NCBI GenBank assembly: GCA_001871685.1
Contig: MNVK01000040.1
Span: forward strand, 1-15,282
Direction: 5' to 3'
Source: Nitrospirae bacterium CG1_02_44_142
GTDB lineage: Bacteria > Nitrospirota > Thermodesulfovibrionia > Thermodesulfovibrionales > UBA1546
Length of the DNA: 15,282 nucleotides
The notes under the pieces were generated by a model. The model ran no database searches. It was not told the origin of the DNA and saw only the letters and a list, made by a program, of their open reading frames with translations. The position numbers and the translations under genes were made by a program. Position 1 is the first letter of the stretch. Each line of letters starts with the position of its first letter. This document shows, in pieces, positions 1-7,470 of the stretch.

Positions 1-1323
1 AAAATTTGGAAGAACATCAAAATTAAACGGTTACGCGTCCCCGATATTCTTTGCTTAAAATGCGCAACACGTGTTGAAGCACGTGCAAAAACTAAATTGG
101 AAATAAGCATGTCCCATTCCATATCCGACTCGGAACGTGGATGGGACCGAGGACTTAATGACCGTGATATTGTTGCTCTTTCAATATGCAAAAAAATAGG
201 CGAATCACCAATAGATTGGAAAGCTGAACCATTAATCCAATATATTAAGGTTTATCAACTTAAAAAGGCGTTTGATGAAAAGAAAGTAATCGTTGAGAAA
301 CCAAAAGGCGCAGGCGAAGGGTTCGAGCTGCGTGTCACTTGGCCGTGTGCAATTTCCAAGTCAGAAGCTGTTGTAATCGAGATAACATCTTCAAGTTTGA
401 AATTGAAACGCAAGGATGATGGTCGTATAATCTCACTAAGACTTGAAAAGAAAAATCTGAATCTGCAACCATTAGTTAAGCAAGGCGACGATGTACTAGC
501 AGGGCAAATTGTCGCCTCAGTAATTAATGTCACCCCAGTTTTTACATGCCAATCTGCTGTATCAGTAGAGACGTTTCTCAAAATGCTTCGTTCATCATCA
601 GTAACTGATCGGTATACTGCTTCAAAGGCAATATCTTATTTTGAAGGTAGCTCTATTGTGCAAACTTTAAATGAGCGACTTAATGATACGAAAGAGCATA
701 TTTATGTTAGATTGGAAGCTGCTGCCGGACTTGCACGTTTGAGTGAAAATATAGGAATAGATTTTATCAAGCAAACACTTCATGATGAATATTTAGAACA
801 CCGACTGGAAGCAGTCATTATTTTAGGCGAAATTAATTTGCCCGATTCTCAGAGAATACTAACCTCTGTGCTTTTAGATAAAAACCAGCATCCCGAAATC
901 AGAGCAGGTGCAGCGTGGGCTTTAGGCGAATTAAAGCAAGCTGAGAGCGCGGATGCGCTTATTCAATCATTTATGGAATTATCCACACCAATACGAATCG
1001 AAGCCGCTCGGGCATTACGCAAGATATACGAAATTGCAGCAAAAAATATTACTTCGAAACTTCCTTCTTCCCATGACGACCAACGTGCCGGAATTGCGTG
1101 GGCTGCGAGTAAATCTGGGAATATAGATGTTGATGATCTTATCCGTGTTATGGTGGATGATAACGCGCGCCAATGGATTGCATATATATTAGGGACTCAA
1201 GATAAAGAAAAATATATAAATAGAATTGAAGCATTGCGCAGCCATGATCCTGAAGTTTATTTTGCCGTTACAGTTTTGTGGAAGGTTATAGATAGCTGGG
1301 TTTACAACTTGGAGGAATATTAA
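1..1323 (+). CDS. HEAT-repeat protein, 5' end outside window; possible nuclease-like N-terminus
   Basis: The frame is open from base 1 to the TAA at 1321-1323 (440 codons), so the true start lies left of the window. In-frame TTG (97) and ATG (109) codons exist, but the sequence before them reads as protein: a Pro-Asp pair at residues 14-15, a CxxC (C18, C21), then VEARAKTK (E26, R28, K30). This resembles the PD...CxxC...ExK layout of some PD-(D/E)xK nucleases, but with Arg where the catalytic Lys is expected. Around residues 150-165 (LVKQGDDVLAGQIVA) there is a turn like those in barrel-sandwich (biotinyl/lipoyl-like) domains. From about residue 190 onward at least four or five helical HEAT/PBS-type repeats are visible, e.g. 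VRLEAAAGLARL, HRLEAVIILGEI, IRAGAAWALGEL and IRIEAARALRKI. HEAT arrays are protein- or DNA-binding scaffolds. The stop is one base before the methyltransferase ATG, so the two are surely co-transcribed. The HEAT call is solid. A restriction or defence role is inferred from the neighbour and the weak N-terminal motif. Confidence 0.8.
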   Translation, partial: KIWKNIKIKRLRVPDILCLKCATRVEARAKTKLEISMSHSISDSERGWDRGLNDRDIVALSICKKIGESPIDWKAEPLIQYIKVYQLKKAFDEKKVIVEKPKGAGEGFELRVTWPCAISKSEAVVIEITSSSLKLKRKDDGRIISLRLEKKNLNLQPLVKQGDDVLAGQIVASVINVTPVFTCQSAVSVETFLKMLRSSSVTDRYTASKAISYFEGSSIVQTLNERLNDTKEHIYVRLEAAAGLARLSENIGIDFIKQTLHDEYLEHRLEAVIILGEINLPDSQRILTSVLLDKNQHPEIRAGAAWALGELKQAESADALIQSFMELSTPIRIEAARALRKIYEIAAKNITSKLPSSHDDQRAGIAWAASKSGNIDVDDLIRVMVDDNARQWIAYILGTQDKEKYINRIEALRSHDPEVYFAVTVLWKVIDSWVYNLEEY

Positions 1324-1324
1324 A

Positions 1325-2338
1325 ATGTTAACCACGATTTCTGAACCGCTTTATGTCACTCAATTTGGAAAAGCATATATAGGTGACTCTCTACATCTCT
1401 TAGCCGAACTTGCAGATGAGTCTGCGGATTTAGTTATTACATCGCCCCCATTTGCGCTACAAAGGCAAAAAGAATATGGGAATGAAAACCAGGAGAACTA
1501 TGTAGATTGGCTGCTTGGTTTCGCCGAATCTGTTAAGCGCGTGATGAAGCCGACAGGCAGTTTTGTGCTTGATTTAGGCGGTGCATATGAAAGCGGCAGA
1601 CCTGTGCGATCACTCTATAATTTTAAAGTCCTGATGCGATTGTGCGAGGAACATGATTTCAGGTTGGCTGAGGAGTTTTTCTGGCATAATCCGGCCAAGT
1701 TGCCCTCACCTATCGAATGGGTTAACAAGCGGAAAATACGTGCGAAAGATTCAGTCAATACCATCTGGTGGCTTTCAAAAACCGATTTCCCGAAGGCTGA
1801 TGTTAGGAATGTTCTTGCGCCATATTCTGAACGAATGAAGAAATTAATACAGGACAGTGAACGGTTCTATCGCCCTAAAAAGAGGCCATCGGGGCACGAC
1901 ATAAGCAGCAGATTTGCAAACAATAATGGAGGCGCAATCCCCCCAAATCTATTACAAATTCCCAACACAGAGAGCAATTCGCAGTACATGCGTTATTGTA
2001 CAACTGTTGGCGTAAAAGCTCATCCGGCAAGATTCCCTGAAAAACTTCCGGCCTTTTTTATCCAATTTTTAACTGATCCTGGTGATACTGTGCTTGATTT
2101 TTTTGCTGGGTCAAACACAACTGGTGCTGCTGCCGAGAGTGCTGGAAGACACTGGATTGCTTTTGAAAAGGATAGAGACTATTTATTGAGATCTACTTTC
2201 CGTTTTATTGATGAAATGCCACAGAACGAACTAAAAGAGTTCTGGCATAATATAATTTCTTCTGAACGCGTTATTGAGATTACCAAGCGGCAAAAAGAAA
2301 TGGTTCTTATGGAAGAATCATCAATCTATAACAAATAA
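1325..2338 (+). CDS. Site-specific DNA methyltransferase, beta class, probably N4-cytosine
   Basis: This enzyme transfers a methyl group from S-adenosylmethionine to a base within a specific DNA site. The catalytic motif IV is TSPPF (residues 39-43), near the N-terminus. The SAM-binding motif I, LDFFAGSNTTG (257-267), follows near the C-terminus, with motif X-like sequence (HPARFPEKLPAFFI, 233-246) just before it. The order IV...X-I is the beta arrangement. SPPF/SPPY, rather than DPPY, is typical of m4C enzymes of the PvuII/SmaI kind, and the segment after it (ALQRQKEYGNE) recalls that group. The region between about 90 and 225 would hold the target-recognition domain. At 337 residues it has normal length and no visible damage. 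The ATG has a good ribosome site (GGAGG, about 1311-1315) inside the end of the preceding gene. The recognition sequence cannot be read from the protein. No classical restriction enzyme is visible, so it is either paired with the upstream HEAT protein or an orphan. Confidence 0.9.
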   Translation: MLTTISEPLYVTQFGKAYIGDSLHLLAELADESADLVITSPPFALQRQKEYGNENQENYVDWLLGFAESVKRVMKPTGSFVLDLGGAYESGRPVRSLYNFKVLMRLCEEHDFRLAEEFFWHNPAKLPSPIEWVNKRKIRAKDSVNTIWWLSKTDFPKADVRNVLAPYSERMKKLIQDSERFYRPKKRPSGHDISSRFANNNGGAIPPNLLQIPNTESNSQYMRYCTTVGVKAHPARFPEKLPAFFIQFLTDPGDTVLDFFAGSNTTGAAAESAGRHWIAFEKDRDYLLRSTFRFIDEMPQNELKEFWHNIISSERVIEITKRQKEMVLMEESSIYNK

Positions 2339-2369
2339 ACTTGAGAAATATTTTAAGTTGAGGTTAATC

Positions 2370-2627
2370 GTGAGCAAGACATATGTTGGGGTTACCACCA
2401 GTCATTTGTTACAACCTGTAATTGCAAAATATCTGGTTGTGGTAGTCGACAGAGGCATGACCAGTGAAGTTAATTATTTCAATTCTCTGAAAGAGGCCAA
2501 GAGAGCTTTCGGAGAAATAGCCCATGATCATGGATATAAGCCTTCGGAGATAAACGCTTCGGATAAATATGATGTCTCGATATGGAAGTGGACTGAGGAT
2601 AGGTATGAGAAGGTATTTGGGGATTAG
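2370..2627 (+). CDS. Small hypothetical protein
   Basis: This is an 85-residue soluble protein that I do not recognise. The frame is open back to 2274, but that stretch overlaps the methyltransferase end. The GTG at 2370, preceded by TGAGGT at about 2359-2364, is the better start. The core reads KYLVVVVDRGMTSEVNYF, then an amphipathic helix (NSLKEAKRAFGEIAHDHGY), then a C-terminal part containing SDKYDVSIWKW. This is a beta-alpha-beta-like layout with no signal peptide, membrane span or cysteines. The first 15 or so residues (SKTYVGVTTSHLLQPVI) look less regular and could be a junction left by insertion of the methyltransferase cassette; in that case the real start may have been lost. It sits 9 bases before the STAS-like gene and is probably co-transcribed with it. 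Function unknown. Confidence 0.6.
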   Translation: MSKTYVGVTTSHLLQPVIAKYLVVVVDRGMTSEVNYFNSLKEAKRAFGEIAHDHGYKPSEINASDKYDVSIWKWTEDRYEKVFGD

Positions 2628-2636
2628 ATTTTAACA

Positions 2637-3200
2637 ATGATTAAATACGACCTCTATAAGCTCCTCAAGGAAGAACTGAAGAACGGCTCTGCTGATCTTG
2701 TCACGCGGAATTCGGGACAGGTGATAAGGAAGAGGATTGAAAGGGATATTGCGGGTGAAAAAGAGGGAGAAGTAGTCGCCCTTGATTTCTCAAAGATTGG
2801 TGTGATTGATTATTCATGTGCTGACGAGATTGTTGCAAAGCTTATCTCAAGGCTCATTAGTGGCGAGTATGGAGATAAGCATATTGTGTTATCAGGCATT
2901 AATGAGAACCAGAAAGAAAACATAGAGGTTGCGCTTGAAAGAAAAGACCTTGCCGTGATGGCTGCGACTCGTGACGGTAAGCAAGCCATTATTGGAAATC
3001 TGAATAACTATCTTCAGGAGACTTTGGATTTAATAACCAAAAAAGGCAAGATTACGGCAGGAGACCTTTCTACCGCATTAAAGCTCCCTGCAAACACAAG
3101 CGGGACACGGCTTTTGAATCTTTATAAGAAACGACTCGTAAAGAGGATCGATGAGACAAGAGACGGCGGAAGGGTTTGGGTGTATGCACCATGTTTGTAG
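2637..3200 (+). CDS. STAS-like (DUF4325-type) protein with C-terminal winged helix
   Basis: The 187-residue protein has two parts. Residues about 25-115 resemble the STAS-like DUF4325 fold: a beta strand and helix with VVALDFSKIGVIDYSCADEIV (split here as 47-57 and 58-67), the typical 'hydrophobic strand - DYS.ADE - helix' signature. Residues about 126-187 (start YLQETLDLITKKGKITAGDL, with a wing near RDGGRVWVYAP) look like a winged helix-turn-helix, suggesting DNA binding. Proteins with the STAS-like domain are often found beside ATP-binding or regulatory partners, but no such partner is visible here. The ATG at 2637 has only a weak, distant G-rich site (2619-2622), so translational coupling to the small upstream gene is likely. 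The domain call comes from pattern recognition. The role (regulator or protein-interaction switch) is inferred. Confidence 0.65.
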   Translation: MIKYDLYKLLKEELKNGSADLVTRNSGQVIRKRIERDIAGEKEGEVVALDFSKIGVIDYSCADEIVAKLISRLISGEYGDKHIVLSGINENQKENIEVALERKDLAVMAATRDGKQAIIGNLNNYLQETLDLITKKGKITAGDLSTALKLPANTSGTRLLNLYKKRLVKRIDETRDGGRVWVYAPCL

Positions 3201-3233
3201 TATAATTGACAGTTGTCTAAATTAAAAAACTGG

Positions 3234-3254
3234 ATTCCGCATCAAGTGCGGAAT
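3234..3254. repeat. Short perfect hairpin of dispersed-repeat type
   Basis: ATTCCGCA (3234-3241) and TGCGGAAT (3247-3254) form an 8-bp perfect stem around the 5-base loop TCAAG. It lies between the STAS-like gene and mutS. The text (TGGATTCCGC...GCGGAAT) is close to the intergenic 'TGGATTCCCGC' inverted repeats seen in many copies in several bacterial genomes. No T-run follows on the + strand, so a classical terminator is unlikely. It could still stabilise or attenuate the mutS transcript. Confidence 0.5.
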
Positions 3255-3276
3255 AATATATAAAAGGAATTAACCC

Positions 3277-5868
3277 GTGTCTGAACTGACCCCTGTAATG
3301 AAACAATACTCAAGCATCAAAGAGAAATATAAGGACTGCATCCTTATGTTCCGGCTCGGAGATTTTTATGAGATGTTCGGCGAGGACGCAAAGACTGCGG
3401 CAAAGATACTTCAGATAGCCCTGACGTCAAGAGATAAATCAAAGGAAGAGCCTGTTCCGATGTGCGGCATCCCGCATTTCGCCTCGGAGACCTATATAAC
3501 AAAACTGATTAAGGCAGGGCACAAGGTCGCAATATGCGAGCAGCTGGAAGACGCCAAAGAGGCAAAGGGCGCAGAAAAGGGAATAATCCAGAGGGACGTG
3601 GTAAGGATAATAACACCGGGGACGCACACACCCGAATATTCAAAAGAAAACAACTATATCCTGAGTTTCTTTCATGACGGCAAAAAACACGGCATCGCAG
3701 CAGCCGACATATCAACAGGAGAATTTATTGTTTATGAAACCTTAGAGCCGGTTGAAGACGAATTCAGCAGGTTTGAACCTAAAGAGATTTTATATCCGGA
3801 CGCCCTCAGAGAAGATATCCATTACTCTGAATCGCTCAAGGGCTTTTACAGCACACCTTATGAAGACTGGGCCTTTGACTATGCAGAAGCGTATAAAATT
3901 CTTCTGATGCATTTCAAGGTATCCTCTCTGGACGGTTACGGATGCGAGGGCCTGTCCGCTGCAATATCCGCCGCCGGAGCGCTTATAAATTATCTTGAAA
4001 AAACACAGAAAGAAAATCTGCGTTTCAGAAAGATTTCCACAATAAACCAGACGTCCTTTATGTTTCTTGACGCCGCCACGCAGAGAAACCTTGAATTAAT
4101 CCATAATCTCAAAGTTGGGGCAGAAGATAACACCCTTCTCTGGGCCCTTGACGAGACGCTGACTCCGATGGGCGGAAGATACCTCAGAGGCTTACTCCTC
4201 AGGCCGTTCATAGACATAGAGGAAATACGCAAAAGACAGGACGCAGTGGAATACTTTGTTGAGGACTATGAACTCATTGAGACCCTGCGCAGCAATCTCA
4301 GGAAGCTGCAGGATATTGAAAGACTGTCAAACAGGATTGATACAAAGAGCGCAAATCCAAGAGACCTGACAGCAGTAAAAAATTCCATTATGCGCCTGCC
4401 TTCCATAAAAAAAGCGCTTCTCACTTCAAAGAACATATACCTCAAGTCAATAGCGGATGAAATATCTGAATTCTCTTCCATGAAGTCGTTGATAGAATCT
4501 TCCATCACGGACAACCCTCCGCTGAGCCTCAGAGACGGAGGGATTATCAGGAACGGCTATAACAAAGAGATTGACAGTCTGAGGAAAATAGCAGCGAGCG
4601 GAAAAGACTTTATTGCAGAACTTGAGTTGAGCGAAAAAAAGAAGACAGGAATTTCATCCCTCAAGGTCGGGTATAACAAGATATTCGGATATTACATTGA
4701 GATTACAAATGCAAACCTGGACCAGGTTCCCGAGCATTACGTCAGAAAACAAACTCTTGTCAGCGGAGAAAGATTTGTAACGCCTGAACTTAAGGAATAT
4801 GAGTCAAAGGTCATAGGCGCAGAGGAAAGGCTGAAAAACCTTGAGTATCAGGCCTTCAATGAGATACTGAATGAGGCTCAGAAAGAGTCTCCGAACCTGG
4901 CAAGGACAGCCCATGCCGTTGCAGCCGCAGATTTTCTTACATCACTGGCGGTTGTGGCAAAAAGGCATAATTATGCAAAGCCGCAGATAGACGAGAGCGG
5001 GATAATTGAGATAACAGACGGAAGGCATCCAGTGCTTGAAAGGATTCCCGGAGAGGAGCGGTTTATTCCCAACAGTATTTATCTGGATAATGAAAAACAA
5101 AGGCTTATGATAATCACAGGCCCCAATATGGCGGGAAAATCAACATACATGAGGCAGATAGCCCTGATAGTCCTTATGGCGCAGATTGGAGGCTTCGTTC
5201 CTGCCTCAAAGGCCAGGATAGGAATAGTTGACAGAATATTCACAAGAATAGGGGCGTCCGACTTTATAACAAAGGGACAGAGCACCTTCATGGTTGAGAT
5301 GATAGAGACAGCGAACATACTTCACAATGCATCATCAAAAAGCCTTTTAATCATAGACGAGGTCGGAAGAGGCACAAGCACCTTTGACGGCATCAGCATT
5401 GCCTGGGCAGTCGCAGAATACATAGATAAAACAATAAAGGCCAGGACTCTCTTTGCCACTCATTATAACGAACTTACCGAGCTTGCAATCATACTTGAAG
5501 GCGCAAAGAACTACAATGTGTCTGTTAAGGAATGGGGAGATGAGATAATATTTCTAAGAAAGGTTGAAGAAGGTTCTGCCGACAAGAGCTACGGGATTCA
5601 GGTCGCTCAGCTTGCGGGGCTTCCATCCGAAGTAATCCTCAGGGCAAAAGAGGTTCTTACGAATCTTGAAAAGGAAGAATTAAATGAGACAGGCGAACCT
5701 AAATTCGCATCGTACAAACATAAAAAGGGCGCCGTTCAGCTGGACCTCTTTGGCGCAAGAGAGGATTCCCTGCTGTCTGAGTTAATGAACACGGATATGG
5801 AAGAACTGTCTCCTGAAGATGCGCTAAATAAACTCAAAGAACTGAAGAAGAAATGGGTAAAATCCTGA
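3277..5868 (+). CDS. mutS: DNA mismatch repair ATPase MutS
   Basis: MutS recognises base mismatches and small loops in newly replicated DNA, then uses ATP to form a sliding clamp that recruits MutL. At 863 residues it has the usual length. Visible motifs: the mismatch-reading GDFYEMF with F30 and E32; Walker A GPNMAGKST at 615-623; Walker B LLIIDE with D694 and E695, followed by the signature GRGTSTFDG; STFMVEM before it; the switch histidine in LFATHYNEL; and near the C-terminus QLDLF (821-825), the canonical beta-clamp binding motif. The final stretch (about 840-863) matches the short C-terminal helices used for tetramer formation. The start is GTG at 3277 with AAAAGGA at 3262-3268 upstream. 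All key residues are intact. MutL is not in the window. The gene seems to be a single-gene unit between the left cassette and the convergent signalling genes. Confidence 0.98.
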   Translation: MSELTPVMKQYSSIKEKYKDCILMFRLGDFYEMFGEDAKTAAKILQIALTSRDKSKEEPVPMCGIPHFASETYITKLIKAGHKVAICEQLEDAKEAKGAEKGIIQRDVVRIITPGTHTPEYSKENNYILSFFHDGKKHGIAAADISTGEFIVYETLEPVEDEFSRFEPKEILYPDALREDIHYSESLKGFYSTPYEDWAFDYAEAYKILLMHFKVSSLDGYGCEGLSAAISAAGALINYLEKTQKENLRFRKISTINQTSFMFLDAATQRNLELIHNLKVGAEDNTLLWALDETLTPMGGRYLRGLLLRPFIDIEEIRKRQDAVEYFVEDYELIETLRSNLRKLQDIERLSNRIDTKSANPRDLTAVKNSIMRLPSIKKALLTSKNIYLKSIADEISEFSSMKSLIESSITDNPPLSLRDGGIIRNGYNKEIDSLRKIAASGKDFIAELELSEKKKTGISSLKVGYNKIFGYYIEITNANLDQVPEHYVRKQTLVSGERFVTPELKEYESKVIGAEERLKNLEYQAFNEILNEAQKESPNLARTAHAVAAADFLTSLAVVAKRHNYAKPQIDESGIIEITDGRHPVLERIPGEERFIPNSIYLDNEKQRLMIITGPNMAGKSTYMRQIALIVLMAQIGGFVPASKARIGIVDRIFTRIGASDFITKGQSTFMVEMIETANILHNASSKSLLIIDEVGRGTSTFDGISIAWAVAEYIDKTIKARTLFATHYNELTELAIILEGAKNYNVSVKEWGDEIIFLRKVEEGSADKSYGIQVAQLAGLPSEVILRAKEVLTNLEKEELNETGEPKFASYKHKKGAVQLDLFGAREDSLLSELMNTDMEELSPEDALNKLKELKKKWVKS

Positions 5869-5919
5869 TATGCGGCTTAAAGCCTTTCTTTAACTATTTT
5901 ATGCCGGGCAAAACATTAA

Positions 5920-5941
5920 ACCAATCTCTGAGGTGATTGGT
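5920..5941 (-). terminator. Possible weak terminator for the signalling operon
   Basis: ACCAATC (5920-5926) and GATTGGT (5935-5941) form a 7-bp stem with an 8-base loop. Read on the minus strand it is followed by TTTAATGTTTT, as expected for an intrinsic terminator about 170 bases past the response-regulator stop. The stem is AT-rich and the T-run is interrupted, so the call is tentative. The rest of 5869-6111 shows no convincing gene. Confidence 0.35.
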
Positions 5942-6111
5942 AAAAAGCGGCAGTATTTTATGGAGGAAGGCTGTCTTCTCATTGCTGCATTTATTCAGGT
6001 CTTAATCCCCGGCGTTTCATCATGTTTAGCCCTCGCCGTGCATTACTTAAAGTTAAACTTAAAGCTATACTCCAAGCGGATAATGGCAAGAAAAGGAACC
6101 GAGTTCTGATT

Positions 6112-7470
6112 CTATCCGGCTGTTATACCATGATTCTTTATCTTGGTCATAAGCTGTTTCCTTGAAATTCCGAGTATCACTGACGCCTTGCTCTGATTCC
6201 ACCCGGTCTGGGTTAATGCCTGGATTATCAGCCGCTTCTCTGTATCCAACAGATTCATCCGGTCAAATAGTTCCCCTTTTTCATGCGCAAGATTAATAAG
6301 CCTGGAAGGCAAATATTTAAGGCTTATGGTAACATTCGGACATAAAACATACGCCCTTTCTACGACGTTCTCCAATTCCCTTACATTCCCGGGCCAATCA
6401 TATCCGGAAAAAGCATCCGTAACATTATCCTCAAAGCCCGTTATCAGCTTTCCCTCTATCTTATTTAACTGCTCAAGAAAATGATTCGCAAGAAGAGGAA
6501 TATCATCAATCCTCTCTCTCAGGGAAGGAATCTTGACTGTTACCACATTAAGCCTGTAAAAAAGGTCTTCCCTGAATCTTTTTCCCTTTACTTCCTCTTC
6601 CAGATTTTTATTTGTAGCGGCTATGACCCGCACATTCAAACTAATCCTGCTCCCGCCCCCAACTCTTAGTATTTCTCTTTCTTGAAGAAAACGCAGCAGC
6701 TTTTTCTGGAGATTTATTTCAAGCTCGCCAATCTCATCAAGAAAAACAGTTCCGTTATGCGCAAGCTCCAACAGCCCGATTTTTCTCTCGTGAGCGCCGG
6801 TAAAGGCGCCCTTTTCGTGGCCAAAGAGTTCGCTCTCCATTATCTCTGAGGGAATAGCAGCGCAATCTATTGTGACAAAGGGTTTTTCCGCCCTGTTTGA
6901 ATCATAATGTATTGCCCGCGCAACAAGTTCCTTCCCTGTACCGCTTTCTCCAACGATAAGTATATTTGCGTGCGTTTTTGAGACCATGCGGATGGTATCA
7001 AATATTTCCTGCATCGGAGCGCTCTTGCCTATGATATTGCTGAACATATACTTCTGCTTAAGTTCTGACTTAAGAGAAATGTTTTCATTTCTCAGCTCAT
7101 ACTTTTCAATAGCCTCTTTCATCACATTAAGCAATTCATCTGTATTGACCGGCTTTGTAAGATAATTAAAGGCGCCTTTCTTCATGGCATTTATCGCATT
7201 CGCAATCGTGCCGAATGCGGTTATCATGATGACAGGGACGTCGGGCTCTCTTGATTTAACGTACTCCAGCAGGTCTATACCGGTCTTCCCGGGCAGTTTG
7301 ATATCCGTTATTATGAGTGCATATGAATTGTTGTTGAATTTCTCTATCGCCTCTTCAGAAGAGCGCACAGTATCTACATTGTAATTCTTCTTCCTTAAGG
7401 TCATGGAAACAACCTTAAGTATATTCTTTTCGTCGTCTACGACAAGCACATTATGCTTTTGCATACTCAT
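6112..7470 (-). CDS. Sigma-54-dependent response regulator, NtrC family
   Basis: This 452-residue regulator has three domains. The receiver (about 1-120) has the acidic pair D12/D13, phospho-acceptor D56 (TDIKLP), T84 and K106 (LTKP). The AAA+ domain (about 145-375) has Walker A GESGTGKE (174-181), the sigma-54 contact loop GAFTGA (221-226) and Walker B VFLDE (D245, E246). A Fis-type helix-turn-helix lies at about 410-450 (NQSKASVILGISRKQL). All residues for phosphorylation, ATP hydrolysis and sigma-54 contact are present, so it should be a working activator. The first ATG (7470) overlaps the kinase stop by 20 bases and has AAGG at suitable distance. A second ATG two codons later is also possible. 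It is the last gene of the binding protein-kinase-regulator operon. Its likely target is the divergent sulfur operon, which has a -24/-12 promoter and paired upstream palindromes; this link is inferred. Confidence 0.95.
   Translation of the reverse strand: MSMQKHNVLVVDDEKNILKVVSMTLRKKNYNVDTVRSSEEAIEKFNNNSYALIITDIKLPGKTGIDLLEYVKSREPDVPVIMITAFGTIANAINAMKKGAFNYLTKPVNTDELLNVMKEAIEKYELRNENISLKSELKQKYMFSNIIGKSAPMQEIFDTIRMVSKTHANILIVGESGTGKELVARAIHYDSNRAEKPFVTIDCAAIPSEIMESELFGHEKGAFTGAHERKIGLLELAHNGTVFLDEIGELEINLQKKLLRFLQEREILRVGGGSRISLNVRVIAATNKNLEEEVKGKRFREDLFYRLNVVTVKIPSLRERIDDIPLLANHFLEQLNKIEGKLITGFEDNVTDAFSGYDWPGNVRELENVVERAYVLCPNVTISLKYLPSRLINLAHEKGELFDRMNLLDTEKRLIIQALTQTGWNQSKASVILGISRKQLMTKIKNHGITAG

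Noticed and set aside
97..111. TTG (97) or ATG (109) as the start of the HEAT-repeat gene
   Set aside because: The frame is open to base 1 and the upstream residues (PD, CxxC, ExR) look like protein; no ribosome site precedes either codon.
2274..2369. N-terminal extension of the small hypothetical protein
   Set aside because: It overlaps the methyltransferase C-terminus in another frame and reads as basic, low-quality sequence; GTG 2370 has a better ribosome site.
3201..3211. TATAAT and TTGACA text after the STAS-like gene as a mutS promoter
   Set aside because: The two hexamers overlap in the wrong order, and no good -10 lies 16-18 bases after the TTGACA.
4509..4514. GGACAA inside mutS
   Set aside because: A single six-base match in coding sequence without a partner arm; chance.
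5874..5891. GGCT-TAA-AGCC followed by TTTCTTT as a mutS terminator
   Set aside because: The stem has only four base pairs and a 3-base loop; too weak to call.
5960..6109. 49-codon frame starting at ATG 5960, between mutS and the response regulator
   Set aside because: No ribosome site, no recognisable feature and position between convergent genes; likely chance.
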